A stretch of 43,178 bases of DNA from Candidatus Gastranaerophilales bacterium. GTDB taxonomy: Bacteria > Cyanobacteriota > Vampirovibrionia > Gastranaerophilales > Gastranaerophilaceae. The stretch covers positions 1-43,178 of the forward strand of contig CALUWK010000012.1 in the NCBI GenBank assembly GCA_944324475.1, given 5' to 3'. The position numbers were made by a program, and so were the translations under genes. Of the stretch, positions 25,541 through 34,524 are shown in pieces; the stretch's first letter is position 1, and each line of letters begins with the position of its first letter. A model generated the notes under the pieces. It did no database searches and was not told where the DNA came from. It was given only the letters and a program-made list of their open reading frames with translations.

Positions 25541-26546
25541 ACATTTCCTTTTTTCTATTGTGTAAAAATCTTAAATTTGCCATTAACATCTTAATTGACG
25601 AATCATTTTTTAAATAAAATTCAAACAGTTCTTCTCTTTTTCCTTTTTCCAGCATATCAAGGATAATCGGATAAAAAGATTCTGCTTCGGGTTTTAAATT
25701 GTATTTTGTTTTTTCGTAAAAAACGAATGCTCTATCCAAACACATTTTTAAAATATCAATTTTTTTATTTCTAAACGCATAATCAAGTGCAGCCTTTAAA
25801 TTCCAAAAATTTAAAAAACCTACTCCATTTTTATCGTCTATATTTGTGGCTTTTATATTGTCAATTATTTTTTCATGGATAGTTAGTGCTGAAATTATCT
25901 TTTCTTTGGGTAATATTAGGGAATCACCGCTATTTTCTCTTCTGTAATAGTGATAAAAAACGTCATCAACAAGAGCCAATTTATTTGATTTTAATACTGC
26001 TTGGTTTAAAAATAAAACATCGCCTCCTAACGGATACCCTTCAAGAAATCTTATATTATTTTGTTTTATCAAATTTGAACTATATATCCCTGTCCACCAA
26101 TAATATGCAAAATAAAGCTTGGAATTATTTTTTCTTATATCGCTATTTAAATGGCTGTATGTTTCTTTTCCGTCATAGCCGATTATATGTACTTCTCCTT
26201 TTGAGATATCGGCATTTTCTTCTTTGGCTTTTGAATATAATTTTTCGCAAAAATTTAAATCAATTTCATCATCATTATCAACAAAAGCTAAATATTCACC
26301 GTTTGAATTATCCAAGCCGATATTTCTTGCAACAGATTCTCCGCCGTTTTTTGTGCAGTTAATAATGTTTATTCTTTTATCTTTGTTTGCATATTTACTC
26401 AATATCTCAAGCGAATTATCATTCGAACAATCATTTACGCAAATTATTTCAATTTCTTTTAATGTTTGATTGATTACACTATTTAAACATCTGTGTAAAT
26501 ATTTTTGTGCATTATATACAGGTATTATTATTGAAACTTTTATCAT
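25527..26546 (-). CDS. GT2 family glycosyltransferase
   Basis: The 339-residue GT-A enzyme has KVSIIIPVYNAQKYL, CVNDCSNDNS, VARNIGLDNSNGEY and the FVDNDDEIDL metal site near residue 92, followed by a long helical tail. It is of the capsule/LPS type and would add one sugar to the glycan. It starts with a GAGA-type ribosome binding site and overlaps the next gene by 14 bp. Confidence 0.9.
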   Translation of the reverse strand: MIKVSIIIPVYNAQKYLHRCLNSVINQTLKEIEIICVNDCSNDNSLEILSKYANKDKRINIINCTKNGGESVARNIGLDNSNGEYLAFVDNDDEIDLNFCEKLYSKAKEENADISKGEVHIIGYDGKETYSHLNSDIRKNNSKLYFAYYWWTGIYSSNLIKQNNIRFLEGYPLGGDVLFLNQAVLKSNKLALVDDVFYHYYRRENSGDSLILPKEKIISALTIHEKIIDNIKATNIDDKNGVGFLNFWNLKAALDYAFRNKKIDILKMCLDRAFVFYEKTKYNLKPEAESFYPIILDMLEKGKREELFEFYLKNDSSIKMLMANLRFLHNRKKEMYEVK

Positions 26547-26557
26547 ATTTATCTCTT

Positions 26558-27274
26558 TTATTGCATTACCCAGGCTTTTTGCTCATGGTTTTTTATTACA
26601 TTTTTATTTAGTTTTACATTTTTGAAAATTCTATTTAAAACATCAGGATTTACTATAAAATCTGGTAGTGAGTTATCTTTTCTTTTGTAATTTGTAATGT
26701 ATAGTAATGAATTACGAGTTATTTTTAGTTTTAGTTTAAATGGTATAAAAAAATTTTTGTTAGCAATATACAGTAAATTTATTTTTATATTTGGAAATTT
26801 TTTATTTATTTCTTGTTGGGCAATTTTAATTTTTGGAATGATTTTTTTAATTTTCGTTTTAGTTGCAGGTGTTTGTATGTATACAATTAATATTTTATTA
26901 GAATTATTAATATTTTCATACAGTCTTTTTATTCTGCGATTATATTTTTCGAATACCAAAGGATATGTCTCATCTAAATTTTTTCTTAAAGGAAAGTCAT
27001 GGTTAAATACAATTTTATTTTTTAAATTTGCGTATATATCGCAAGGTAGGGGATTTTCACGTTCACCTTGTTTTTGCAGGTCATCAATATTTATGAAATC
27101 TTCAAAATTGTTTACCAAAAGATTGACTCTGGTTTCAATATCCCCGCCATAAAGCCAATCAAGAGGATAACTTTGAAATTGAAGTCCGCATTTCCTTAGT
27201 GTTTCAGAACACGAGCAGGCTTCTCCTATTCCAAAGATAAAATCATATTCATTATTTAAAATACAATTAGCCAA
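26558..27274 (-). CDS. DUF1796-type papain-like cysteine peptidase family protein
   Basis: The 238-residue protein has the DUF1796 signature: DFIFGIGEACSCSETLR, GLQFQSYPLDWLYGG, FNHDF and a middle IVYIQTPATKTK. The family is annotated as putative papain-like cysteine peptidases and is often found in polysaccharide loci; its reaction is not established. The gene begins 2 nt after the upstream stop with a TTG start (27274). There is no in-frame ATG before the conserved part, so the TTG call is sensible and the AAGGA in the end of the upstream gene may serve it. Confidence 0.78.
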   Translation of the reverse strand: MANCILNNEYDFIFGIGEACSCSETLRKCGLQFQSYPLDWLYGGDIETRVNLLVNNFEDFINIDDLQKQGERENPLPCDIYANLKNKIVFNHDFPLRKNLDETYPLVFEKYNRRIKRLYENINNSNKILIVYIQTPATKTKIKKIIPKIKIAQQEINKKFPNIKINLLYIANKNFFIPFKLKLKITRNSLLYITNYKRKDNSLPDFIVNPDVLNRIFKNVKLNKNVIKNHEQKAWVMQ

Positions 27275-27276
27275 AG

Positions 27277-28245
27277 CTATTTTGATATCCTTTCTCTTAA
27301 AAGTTTTGCCATTTTTATGTTTTCAAACTTTTTTTGAAGAACAATATTTTTCTTTTTGTTTAAAAAATAGTATTCAAAAATTTCTTCTTTTTTATACTTA
27401 AAAGAATTAATCAGATTAAAGAGACCGTTTATGGCTAAAACATTATCTTTATCAGGAATTTTTGTATTACTGCACCAAGGAATTAATTGTTCTAGTAAAA
27501 AATTTGAATATATAAAGTAATCGTCTTTTTTAATATTTGTACTGTTTATTTTATCTATAATCAATTTAATTGATTTAATAAAATCAGAAGTCTTATTTAA
27601 ATTTAAATCATTTGAGCAAGCAGAATTTTCGTGTTTAGTATAATAGTATATTGCATCGTTTTGAAATTCCAGCTTATTTAAAAAGAGACTAATTAAAATG
27701 CTAAAATAAGGGTCTTCAAAGTGTGTTATATTTTCCGGAAATAATATATTGTTTGATTTTATAAACTCGGTTTTATATATTGCAGAGGTGAAGCCATAAC
27801 AAAAAAATGCCTTGTTTTTCATTATTTTTTCATTGGTATCGTAAAAAAACGATAAAAAGGATTTTTTAGTATTTTCGCAATAATCATAAATATTGCCTTT
27901 GACTACTTCAGATTGAGTTGCTTGAGCTTTAATATATAATTTTTCGTAAAAATTTAATTCAATAAAATCATCACTATCTACAAAACCGATATATTCCCCT
28001 ATTGCTTCTTTAATGCCAATATTTCTTGCTTTTGAGACACCTTGATTAGAAGTTAAATTTATTATTTTAATTCTGTTATCCAATGATGCATAACTATTTA
28101 AAATGGTTAAACTGTTATCGTTGGAATTATCATTTATACAAATAATTTCAATATCTGTTAATGTTTGTTTAACTATACTCTCAAGGCATTTATTCAGATA
28201 TTTTTCGGTATTATATACAGGGATAATAATTGAAATTTTCGGCAC
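27277..28245 (-). CDS. GT2 family glycosyltransferase
   Basis: The 322-residue enzyme has KISIIIPVYNTEKYL, CINDNSNDNS, KARNIGIKEAIGEY, the FVDSDDFIEL metal site and a Lys-rich C-terminus. It is closely related to the other two GT2 proteins of this operon (23082 and 25527), so the three look like products of duplication with different acceptors. It begins 2 nt after the FkbM gene stop. Confidence 0.9.
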   Translation of the reverse strand: MPKISIIIPVYNTEKYLNKCLESIVKQTLTDIEIICINDNSNDNSLTILNSYASLDNRIKIINLTSNQGVSKARNIGIKEAIGEYIGFVDSDDFIELNFYEKLYIKAQATQSEVVKGNIYDYCENTKKSFLSFFYDTNEKIMKNKAFFCYGFTSAIYKTEFIKSNNILFPENITHFEDPYFSILISLFLNKLEFQNDAIYYYTKHENSACSNDLNLNKTSDFIKSIKLIIDKINSTNIKKDDYFIYSNFLLEQLIPWCSNTKIPDKDNVLAINGLFNLINSFKYKKEEIFEYYFLNKKKNIVLQKKFENIKMAKLLRERISK

Positions 28246-28247
28246 GG

Positions 28248-29303
28248 CTAATATACCTCACATATTAAAAGAGTTTCTCCGACAGGATCGCCGTCTATTC
28301 CTTTAAAAAAGTCAAATTTATAGCCCAGATTTAAATCTTCTATCCATGGCTTTATTTTATAAAAATCATGATAATTGTGATAAATACTCAAAAGCAAAAT
28401 AGGTTTTTGTTCCTTTAAGGTATTGATTGCACCTTTTAAAAAGTGCGGTTCAAAACCTTCAACATCAACTTTAATTAAACCTACTTGTAGATTATTTTCT
28501 TTTACATAGGAATCAAGGGTTCTTATTTTAACAGTTTCTTTGTTGGTTGATTTTCTGCACTCAATTGAGGAATATTCGGGTTGTTCGGGAAAAATGCAGA
28601 TTTCAATATCTTCTTCTTTTGCGCCCAGACCAATTTGTTCAATTTTAGCATTTTGAATATTGTTTAATTTTAAAGTATTTTGTGCAATTTCATAAGTTGC
28701 CTTTACCGGTTCAAAACCAATAATATTGTTTTTCAAATATTTTCTAAATACTAAAATTGAATCACCCGTACATGTGCCCACATCTAATATAGTTTTATTT
28801 CCAATGTTATTAAATGTTTTAAGGGTATCAATCCCGTGTTTATAAACAAATACCGAAGGAGAAAAAAAACTTCTGGGTAATTTATAGTCTTTGTATTGAT
28901 AATAATTTTCTTTTTGTATTATTTCATTTTTCATTTTTTTTATTTTTTCAAGTTGTACAAGCTCATCATCGCTGTATATAAAATTATCATCAAAAGCTAT
29001 ATTATTTTTCACTGCATATAATATTTTGTTAATTCTTTCTAAAATTTTATTTAAGTTATTTAATGAATCCGCTGAAAGATTTTTTTTGAGTATATCAATA
29101 TTTTTTTTATGATCGGAAGCATTTTTTACAATTTTAGATTTTTTCCCGCCATTAAGTGAAAAAGAATATGCAATCAAAAAAATTACCGGATTCCCTTTTA
29201 ATTTATGTTTTCTTTTAAAATTAAATTTTATGCCAAAAATGCAGATTGTATAACGTATACATTCCGAACAAAGATTTTCATTGATATAAAATAATTTATT
29301 CAT
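28248..29303 (-). CDS. FkbM family methyltransferase
   Basis: The 351-residue protein has an FkbM-type SAM methyltransferase in its C-terminal two thirds: TILDVGTCTGDS, IIGFEPVKATYEIA, EQIGLGAKEED, RTLDSYV, LIKVDVEGFEPHFLKGA and PILLLSIYHN. These enzymes O-methylate sugars or polyketides; here a glycan sugar is likely. The first 150 residues have CICIFG-like and helical stretches of unknown role. It starts 3 nt after the PqqD-like gene and shares the operon. Confidence 0.87.
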   Translation of the reverse strand: MNKLFYINENLCSECIRYTICIFGIKFNFKRKHKLKGNPVIFLIAYSFSLNGGKKSKIVKNASDHKKNIDILKKNLSADSLNNLNKILERINKILYAVKNNIAFDDNFIYSDDELVQLEKIKKMKNEIIQKENYYQYKDYKLPRSFFSPSVFVYKHGIDTLKTFNNIGNKTILDVGTCTGDSILVFRKYLKNNIIGFEPVKATYEIAQNTLKLNNIQNAKIEQIGLGAKEEDIEICIFPEQPEYSSIECRKSTNKETVKIRTLDSYVKENNLQVGLIKVDVEGFEPHFLKGAINTLKEQKPILLLSIYHNYHDFYKIKPWIEDLNLGYKFDFFKGIDGDPVGETLLICEVY

Positions 29304-29306
29304 AGA

Positions 29307-29777
29307 CTATTCAACCTTTTTCTCTCTTTCTAATGTTTCTTCTTTTGTATAGCCTATTGATTCTTTTTCCGGACTCCAGCCTGTTTCTTCTTTAACCTCA
29401 TGGATAGGATCAGCCAAAAGCAGCTCTTGTGCGTCGCTATATTCTTTTAAATCGAATGTAAAAGAATTGAAATTTGCTAAATCTTCACTTAAATAAATTT
29501 CTTTTGTTTGTTTATCTGATTTATTTATTATATTAAGCTCTAATAATCTGTTTATAAAGTTATCCAAGCTAATTTCAATATCATTAGGACAATTTTTGTA
29601 TGATTTTAAACAACTTAAAATATCTTCCTTAGAAGCACCATTTACGATATTTTCGTAGACATTTGTAGAAAATTTATTTAAACCGTAATATATGCCTGTT
29701 TCTGAATTTATTATTATCGCAACGCCATCTGCAACATCTGCAAACATTTTTTCCTCATTTAGTGCATAATTTGACAT
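29307..29777 (-). CDS. PqqD-like protein with peptide-like C-terminal tail
   Basis: The 156-residue protein begins with a PqqD/RRE-type fold (about residues 10-95: GVAIIINSETGIYYGLNK, STNVYENIVNGAS). PqqD domains bind leader peptides of ribosomally made, modified peptides. After residue 100 there is an added acidic tail with YSDAQELLLADPIHEV, then KEETGWSP and a Lys/Glu-rich end; such a segment could be a fused precursor-like peptide, but that is inference. GGAG lies 7-8 nt before the ATG and the start overlaps the end of the upstream HprK-like gene by 23 bp. Confidence 0.75.
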   Translation of the reverse strand: MSNYALNEEKMFADVADGVAIIINSETGIYYGLNKFSTNVYENIVNGASKEDILSCLKSYKNCPNDIEISLDNFINRLLELNIINKSDKQTKEIYLSEDLANFNSFTFDLKEYSDAQELLLADPIHEVKEETGWSPEKESIGYTKEETLEREKKVE

Positions 29778-31299
29778 TTTTTTCTCCTAACTTTATTAAT
29801 TCTATATTTTTTTCAAATTTATATTCCGTCATAGACAGTTTGTAATTATTTTCAATTGCAAAGTTGTCATTTATAAAAATGCTTTTTGAATTTTTATTTG
29901 CAAGTAATAAATTTTTACTATTTAAATTTTCAACAAAAATTTCAAATTCGTCAATAATGTTTTGGTTTTTGTTCAGATATTTTTTAAGTTCGGATATTAT
30001 TTCATTTTTTGGAACAGAATTAATTAAATTTTCATATATATTTGTTGCAAATTTGTTTAAAGAATAAATAATACCTTGTTCTGTGTCTAGAATATTGGCT
30101 AAATCAAATGTTATATCAAGCGCTATTTTACTTGTTTCTATTATTTTGTTTTCTAGAGTTTTAAATTTTAACATAAATTCTCTTAAAAATTCAGTATTTT
30201 TATCTATATCATAACAAAGATTAAACTTGTAAAATGGCAAATTTTTCACCATATTAATAATTTTTTTAACTGTGTAATGTTCAGATAAATCCTGAGTTTG
30301 AGATAATGTCGATTGAACTATTTGAACTATTGCTCGACCTTTTTCATCTAGTGTACATGGGCGTATCTGAGGATTTTTATCTGTTACTATCTCAGGAAAA
30401 ATACATAATTTGATTGGATAATTTTTTCTAAATCTGTCATGAAAATTTGCTATATTAAAAACATATTTGTCTTTTCGTGCATTATTTGAAACAAATCTTA
30501 CACCATCCATTAAATCATATAAACGATTATACATTTCAGGTGAAAGTGTTATTATTGAATAAATGGGGCTGGATAATAGCTCTTTTTTTTCGTTTTGGTG
30601 CAAAATTAAATAATCGTCAGATACGTATTCAAACCCTTTGAGCATGGATAATACGGAAAGAGTAGATTTTCCTCTTTGTCCTCTTGCGCAAAAACAAATT
30701 CCGTTGTTATTATATCCTATAACTGCACCGTGTATTAAGTTTGATCTGTCAGTTTTTAAAATATTATTAAAAAACTGTACAAATATATGTCCTTCTTTAA
30801 TAAATTCCTCGGGCGATAAATCTGCTGCATTATAGAAATATTCATTGTTTTCAAAATCGTTTGCAATTATAAAACCCCTTGTGGTTTGAAAGTCAATAAT
30901 TGGTTTAGTTTTTGAATAAGTTTCATCAATTATTTGAATATTATAAATTTCGTTTTCTGTTGTTTTTTCAACTTTTTGTGCTTTTCTGTATACTTTTTCA
31001 AATTTTATCCTTGTATTTATTTTTTGATTATTTTCAATTATTTTTTTCACCAATGGTAAAATGTCTTTTTCATTCCAAATATAGAGTGTATCATCATAAT
31101 TTTTAGATGAATCTTCAAGGACAAAAGTTAATTGTTTTTCAACTAAAGGTAGAAAATTATCATTAAAACTAATTATTTTAACAATTTTGCAACCTAAATT
31201 TACATATCTGACCCATTTTTCTTCGTTAAGAAAAATATGTTCCTTTATAATATTAAAAATTTCCTTAATTTCTGATTTGTTTAAATTTGTTATTTTCAT
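29755..31299 (-). CDS. HPr kinase-like protein fused to a PqqD-like domain
   Basis: In this 514-residue protein residues about 190-330 look like an HprK-related kinase: HGAVIGYNNNGICFCARGQ leading into the P-loop GQRGKST (207-213), then YVSDDYLIL with the acidic pair. HprK-like kinases in peptide clusters phosphorylate precursor peptides and not HPr. The C-terminal region (about 405-485: DILDTEQGIIYSLNKFATN-type) is a second PqqD-like domain, similar to the next gene. The N-terminal 180 residues are not recognised. It lies between the nucleotidyltransferase paralogue and the PqqD gene, all with small or negative spacing. Confidence 0.75.
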   Translation of the reverse strand: MKITNLNKSEIKEIFNIIKEHIFLNEEKWVRYVNLGCKIVKIISFNDNFLPLVEKQLTFVLEDSSKNYDDTLYIWNEKDILPLVKKIIENNQKINTRIKFEKVYRKAQKVEKTTENEIYNIQIIDETYSKTKPIIDFQTTRGFIIANDFENNEYFYNAADLSPEEFIKEGHIFVQFFNNILKTDRSNLIHGAVIGYNNNGICFCARGQRGKSTLSVLSMLKGFEYVSDDYLILHQNEKKELLSSPIYSIITLSPEMYNRLYDLMDGVRFVSNNARKDKYVFNIANFHDRFRKNYPIKLCIFPEIVTDKNPQIRPCTLDEKGRAIVQIVQSTLSQTQDLSEHYTVKKIINMVKNLPFYKFNLCYDIDKNTEFLREFMLKFKTLENKIIETSKIALDITFDLANILDTEQGIIYSLNKFATNIYENLINSVPKNEIISELKKYLNKNQNIIDEFEIFVENLNSKNLLLANKNSKSIFINDNFAIENNYKLSMTEYKFEKNIELIKLGEKNVKLCTK

Positions 31300-31311
31300 C
31301 TGGCAACTTTC

Positions 31312-32493
31312 CTAATTGCTGTATATTTTGTTTAAATCTTTTATTAATATTTGAATTAATTTAGGGTGATTATTTAAAGATTTTAAAAATTTATACTTAG
31401 TTTTCAAAGTGATGTATTTTTTTATTAGAGCCGGATTTTTAAAAATTTCTTTAAATTTTAAAGCCCTGCATTCTTTTTGTAAATCTGAATAATATAGATT
31501 TTCAAACAACACCATATTTGAATAATCATTTGTTTCTTTTTCAAAGAAAGTCGAGTTATCTGGAATAATATTTTTTGAAATTTTTTTAATAAATTTAACT
31601 GCAAAGTTTAATTTAACTTCAAGACCAGCTAATTTGGTATTTTCAACGATTATATTCCAATTTAGTTCAGGATAATTTTTTAATATGAAATTACAATCTA
31701 AAATTTTGTTTAACAAATCCGCATAGGTTTTATCGCATCTTAAATTATCCGAGATACCAATTAATAAAACAAACAAAATATCTTCAAAACTTGGAATATA
31801 AGCTTCAATTCCAAATAATATATCTGTTTTTGCTCTTTGAGTAATGTTCTTGATTAATTTTTTTTGATTTTTTGCCTGAGGTAGGATATTTTTGCAAAAA
31901 TCCATTATTCCTTCTTTAGAATTTTTGGTTTCTAAAATTGCAAAAGTATCATGATTAATCCTTCTAAAATGATAACCTAATGATTTTGCAATTTTTGCTG
32001 ATTTTACCCAATGTTTATTAGAAACAATTAAATTGATATCGTTTATATATCTGGGATAGTTTGGATTTATTGATTTCATTAATCCGTCATTAAAAACGAG
32101 AGGTATAATATTATTATTGTTTAAATGTGTTCCGATTTTTTTAAAATGAGATAAGGTATTTAAATTTTTAAATCGTTGGTTCAACAAAAGTCCTTTTAAA
32201 CGAGGTTCTTCATATTCTGTTGCTTTCAAGTTAGGGTTAGATTTTAGTAAATAGGATAAAATTAATGATTTTGCACCATGCTTTTTTTCTATATTCCATA
32301 AATTAAGCAAATTATCCAAATCGTTTTGTTGAGGATTTTTCGATAATACTAATTTTAATAACAATTTTTCTTCCAGTCCTAAAATCTGATCAAAGAAATT
32401 TTCAATTAAGGCATCTGTGACAAGGGTATTTTCTTTTAAATATCCTGCATGTTTTATTTTCTCTATTTCCTTATTCCATAAGATCTGTAACAT
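31312..32493 (-). CDS. NTP_transf_5-type nucleotidyltransferase homologue, active site degenerate
   Basis: The 393-residue protein is a paralogue of the one at 33386-34507. Both share the layout: helical N-terminus, a nucleotidyltransferase core near residue 140, and a C-terminal IFKNP.L...LK.KY.FLKS...HPKLI block. In the active site it reads RYINDINLIV where the paralogue has RIMGDVDFLV, so the second Asp of the DxD pair is Asn, and the LKG motif is changed to FND; the later DIH is also lost. It may have no catalytic activity. It is the first gene of the reverse-strand operon; no clear ribosome binding site precedes the ATG. Confidence 0.72.
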   Translation of the reverse strand: MLQILWNKEIEKIKHAGYLKENTLVTDALIENFFDQILGLEEKLLLKLVLSKNPQQNDLDNLLNLWNIEKKHGAKSLILSYLLKSNPNLKATEYEEPRLKGLLLNQRFKNLNTLSHFKKIGTHLNNNNIIPLVFNDGLMKSINPNYPRYINDINLIVSNKHWVKSAKIAKSLGYHFRRINHDTFAILETKNSKEGIMDFCKNILPQAKNQKKLIKNITQRAKTDILFGIEAYIPSFEDILFVLLIGISDNLRCDKTYADLLNKILDCNFILKNYPELNWNIIVENTKLAGLEVKLNFAVKFIKKISKNIIPDNSTFFEKETNDYSNMVLFENLYYSDLQKECRALKFKEIFKNPALIKKYITLKTKYKFLKSLNNHPKLIQILIKDLNKIYSN

Positions 32494-32581
32494 AGTTAGT
32501 TTTGCGTATCTAACAATTTATTTAACTATAAATTTATTATATAACAATATAATTTATATTATTAAAATTTTAGTTAATAAT

Positions 32582-32610
32582 TTGTAAATTATCTTATCAG
32601 GTATTATTAT
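32582..32610 (+). promoter_or_regulatory. promoter for GT2-nucleotidyltransferase-ugd unit
   Basis: TTGTAA (32582-32587), 17-bp spacer, TATTAT (32605-32610). The leader of about 45 nt ends with an AAGGA ribosome binding site. Confidence 0.6.
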
Positions 32611-32662
32611 AGTAGATAAATATTTTTTTGAAAAGAAGTTACAAATTGCAAAGAAGGAAAAT

Positions 32663-33331
32663 ATGAAAGATTTAATTTCTGTTGTTATCCCATCGTTTAA
32701 TGGTGAAAAATATATTGGAGAAACAATTACGAGTATCCAAAAACAAAATTTTAATCACGAAATTATTGTAGTGGATGATTTAAGTACTGACAGTACAGTT
32801 AAAATTGCAAAATCTTTTGGCTGTAGGGTAATTGTGAATAAAATGCACAAAGGTCAAATGGCTGGTAAAAATACAGGAATTAAAGAAGCGCGAGGAAATT
32901 ATTGGTTAACTATAGATCAAGATGACATCCTTGCTGAGAATGCATTGAGCATGCTGTATGATGAAATGCAAAAAAATAAAGAATATAAAATAGTAATGGC
33001 AAAATTAAAGAATTTTTGTTCACCTGATACACCTCATAGAAAAAATTTTGTAAATCCTGCCCCATTTACAAATATATTAACTGGTTCTACTTTGTTTAAA
33101 AGAGAAATATTTGATACTATTGGTTTTTTTAGGGAAGATACAATTACGGGTGACGTTATTGATTTAACAGAACGACTTGAAAAAAAAGGTTTTTTTATAC
33201 ATAAAGTTGATTTTATTACTTGTTATAGAAGAATACATGACAATAATTTTGGAATAACAAATCAAGCAGATGAATATAAAGATTATGCAAAAATTCTTAG
33301 AGATAAATTAAGAAGTAAAGTAATTACTTAA
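32663..33331 (+). CDS. GT2 family glycosyltransferase (short)
   Basis: This 222-residue GT-A protein is not a close relative of the other GT2s here. It has ISVVIPSFNGEKYI, IVVDDLSTDS, KNTGIKEARGNYWLTIDQDD, LTGSTLFKREIFDTIGFF and TGDVIDLTERLE. GT2s of this short kind are often found beside PqqD/HprK-like and NTP_transf_5 genes. AAGGA lies 5 nt before the ATG. It opens a three-gene plus-strand unit, divergent from the degenerate nucleotidyltransferase. Confidence 0.85.
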   Translation: MKDLISVVIPSFNGEKYIGETITSIQKQNFNHEIIVVDDLSTDSTVKIAKSFGCRVIVNKMHKGQMAGKNTGIKEARGNYWLTIDQDDILAENALSMLYDEMQKNKEYKIVMAKLKNFCSPDTPHRKNFVNPAPFTNILTGSTLFKREIFDTIGFFREDTITGDVIDLTERLEKKGFFIHKVDFITCYRRIHDNNFGITNQADEYKDYAKILRDKLRSKVIT

Positions 33332-33385
33332 AATTTAGTTTATGATTTAATTTATTATAGTCTTGTATAAAAACTGGAAGAAAAT

Positions 33386-34507
33386 ATGCAAAATATCGGA
33401 ACAACAGACATATTAATTGACAATTTTTGTGATGAAATTTTATTGGAAAATGAAAAAAAATTGCTGAAATGTATTTTTTCAAATGATTTTGATCAATCGC
33501 TGCTTGATGTATTGTTGTCAAATTGGAATGTAGGTGAATTATCTGAATCAAAATTATTATTGTTTGCATATTTGAAAAAATATCATCCAAATTTGCATTT
33601 GAATGATAAGTTACAAAAAATTACAGCACCTTTATTTCAAAGGTATAGAATGAATAATATTGTCATAATTTCACCTTTTATTAAGGCCGGTAAAGTTCTA
33701 AATGAAAACAATATATATCCTCTCATTTTAAAAGGTTTAGCCATGAAACATTTTAGGCAAGATTTACCAAGGATAATGGGGGATGTTGATTTTCTTGTAA
33801 AAGAAAATGATTTTATGAAATCAGTAGAACTTATTGTACCACTTGGCTATTATTATGAAAAAATTGATGTTCACTCGGTAGATTTGCATGACAAAAAAAC
33901 CGGCAGAAATGCTATTGATATTCATCGTTTTATTAGTATGGGTACGAAATGTGAAAAAAATTTTTTAACTGATTTATATAAAAGAGCTTCTTTGCAAAGT
34001 GTATTTGGTGTAAAGGCTTTGGTTCCTTGTTTAGAAGATATGATGTTTATAACTCTTGTTAATTTAGCAAGAAATTTAAGAGAAGCTACAAGTAAGGCAG
34101 GAATACTATATTCTATATTTGATTGCAAATTTTTTATTGACAGTAAAAAAGATTTTGATTGGTCTATTGTTCAAGATAATGCAATAAAAACTGATACTAT
34201 AACTCAAATTGATTTTGCAGTTAGATTTATTAATAGTATTTCAGAGAATATTTTTTCAGAGAATATAAAAGAATTTTACGGTTCAAATAAAAACATTGAT
34301 AAATATTCAACCATGGTTTTATTTAAACGTTTTTATCTTAAAGATTTGAGAACAAAATGCAGAGCTTTAAAATTAAGTGATATATTTAAAAATCCAAGTT
34401 TATTTATTAGTTATTTAATTTTAAAACCCAGATATCAATTTTTAAAGTCAATATCTAAACATCCCAAATTAATCAAGTTTTTGGTTAGAAATTTAAAAGA
34501 TAAATAA
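33386..34507 (+). CDS. NTP_transf_5-type nucleotidyltransferase
   Basis: This 373-residue protein of the NTP_transf_5 family has PLILKGLAMKH near residue 112, then RIMGDVDFLVKE (DxD metal pair) and NAIDIHRF (third acidic residue), so the site looks intact. Members recur in peptide-modification and exopolysaccharide clusters with HprK-like kinases and PqqD; the substrate is not known. GGAAG lies a few nt before the ATG. Its paralogue at 31312 faces it across the divergent promoter region. Confidence 0.8.
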   Translation: MQNIGTTDILIDNFCDEILLENEKKLLKCIFSNDFDQSLLDVLLSNWNVGELSESKLLLFAYLKKYHPNLHLNDKLQKITAPLFQRYRMNNIVIISPFIKAGKVLNENNIYPLILKGLAMKHFRQDLPRIMGDVDFLVKENDFMKSVELIVPLGYYYEKIDVHSVDLHDKKTGRNAIDIHRFISMGTKCEKNFLTDLYKRASLQSVFGVKALVPCLEDMMFITLVNLARNLREATSKAGILYSIFDCKFFIDSKKDFDWSIVQDNAIKTDTITQIDFAVRFINSISENIFSENIKEFYGSNKNIDKYSTMVLFKRFYLKDLRTKCRALKLSDIFKNPSLFISYLILKPRYQFLKSISKHPKLIKFLVRNLKDK

Positions 34508-34524
34508 TCCATGAGGAATGATCA

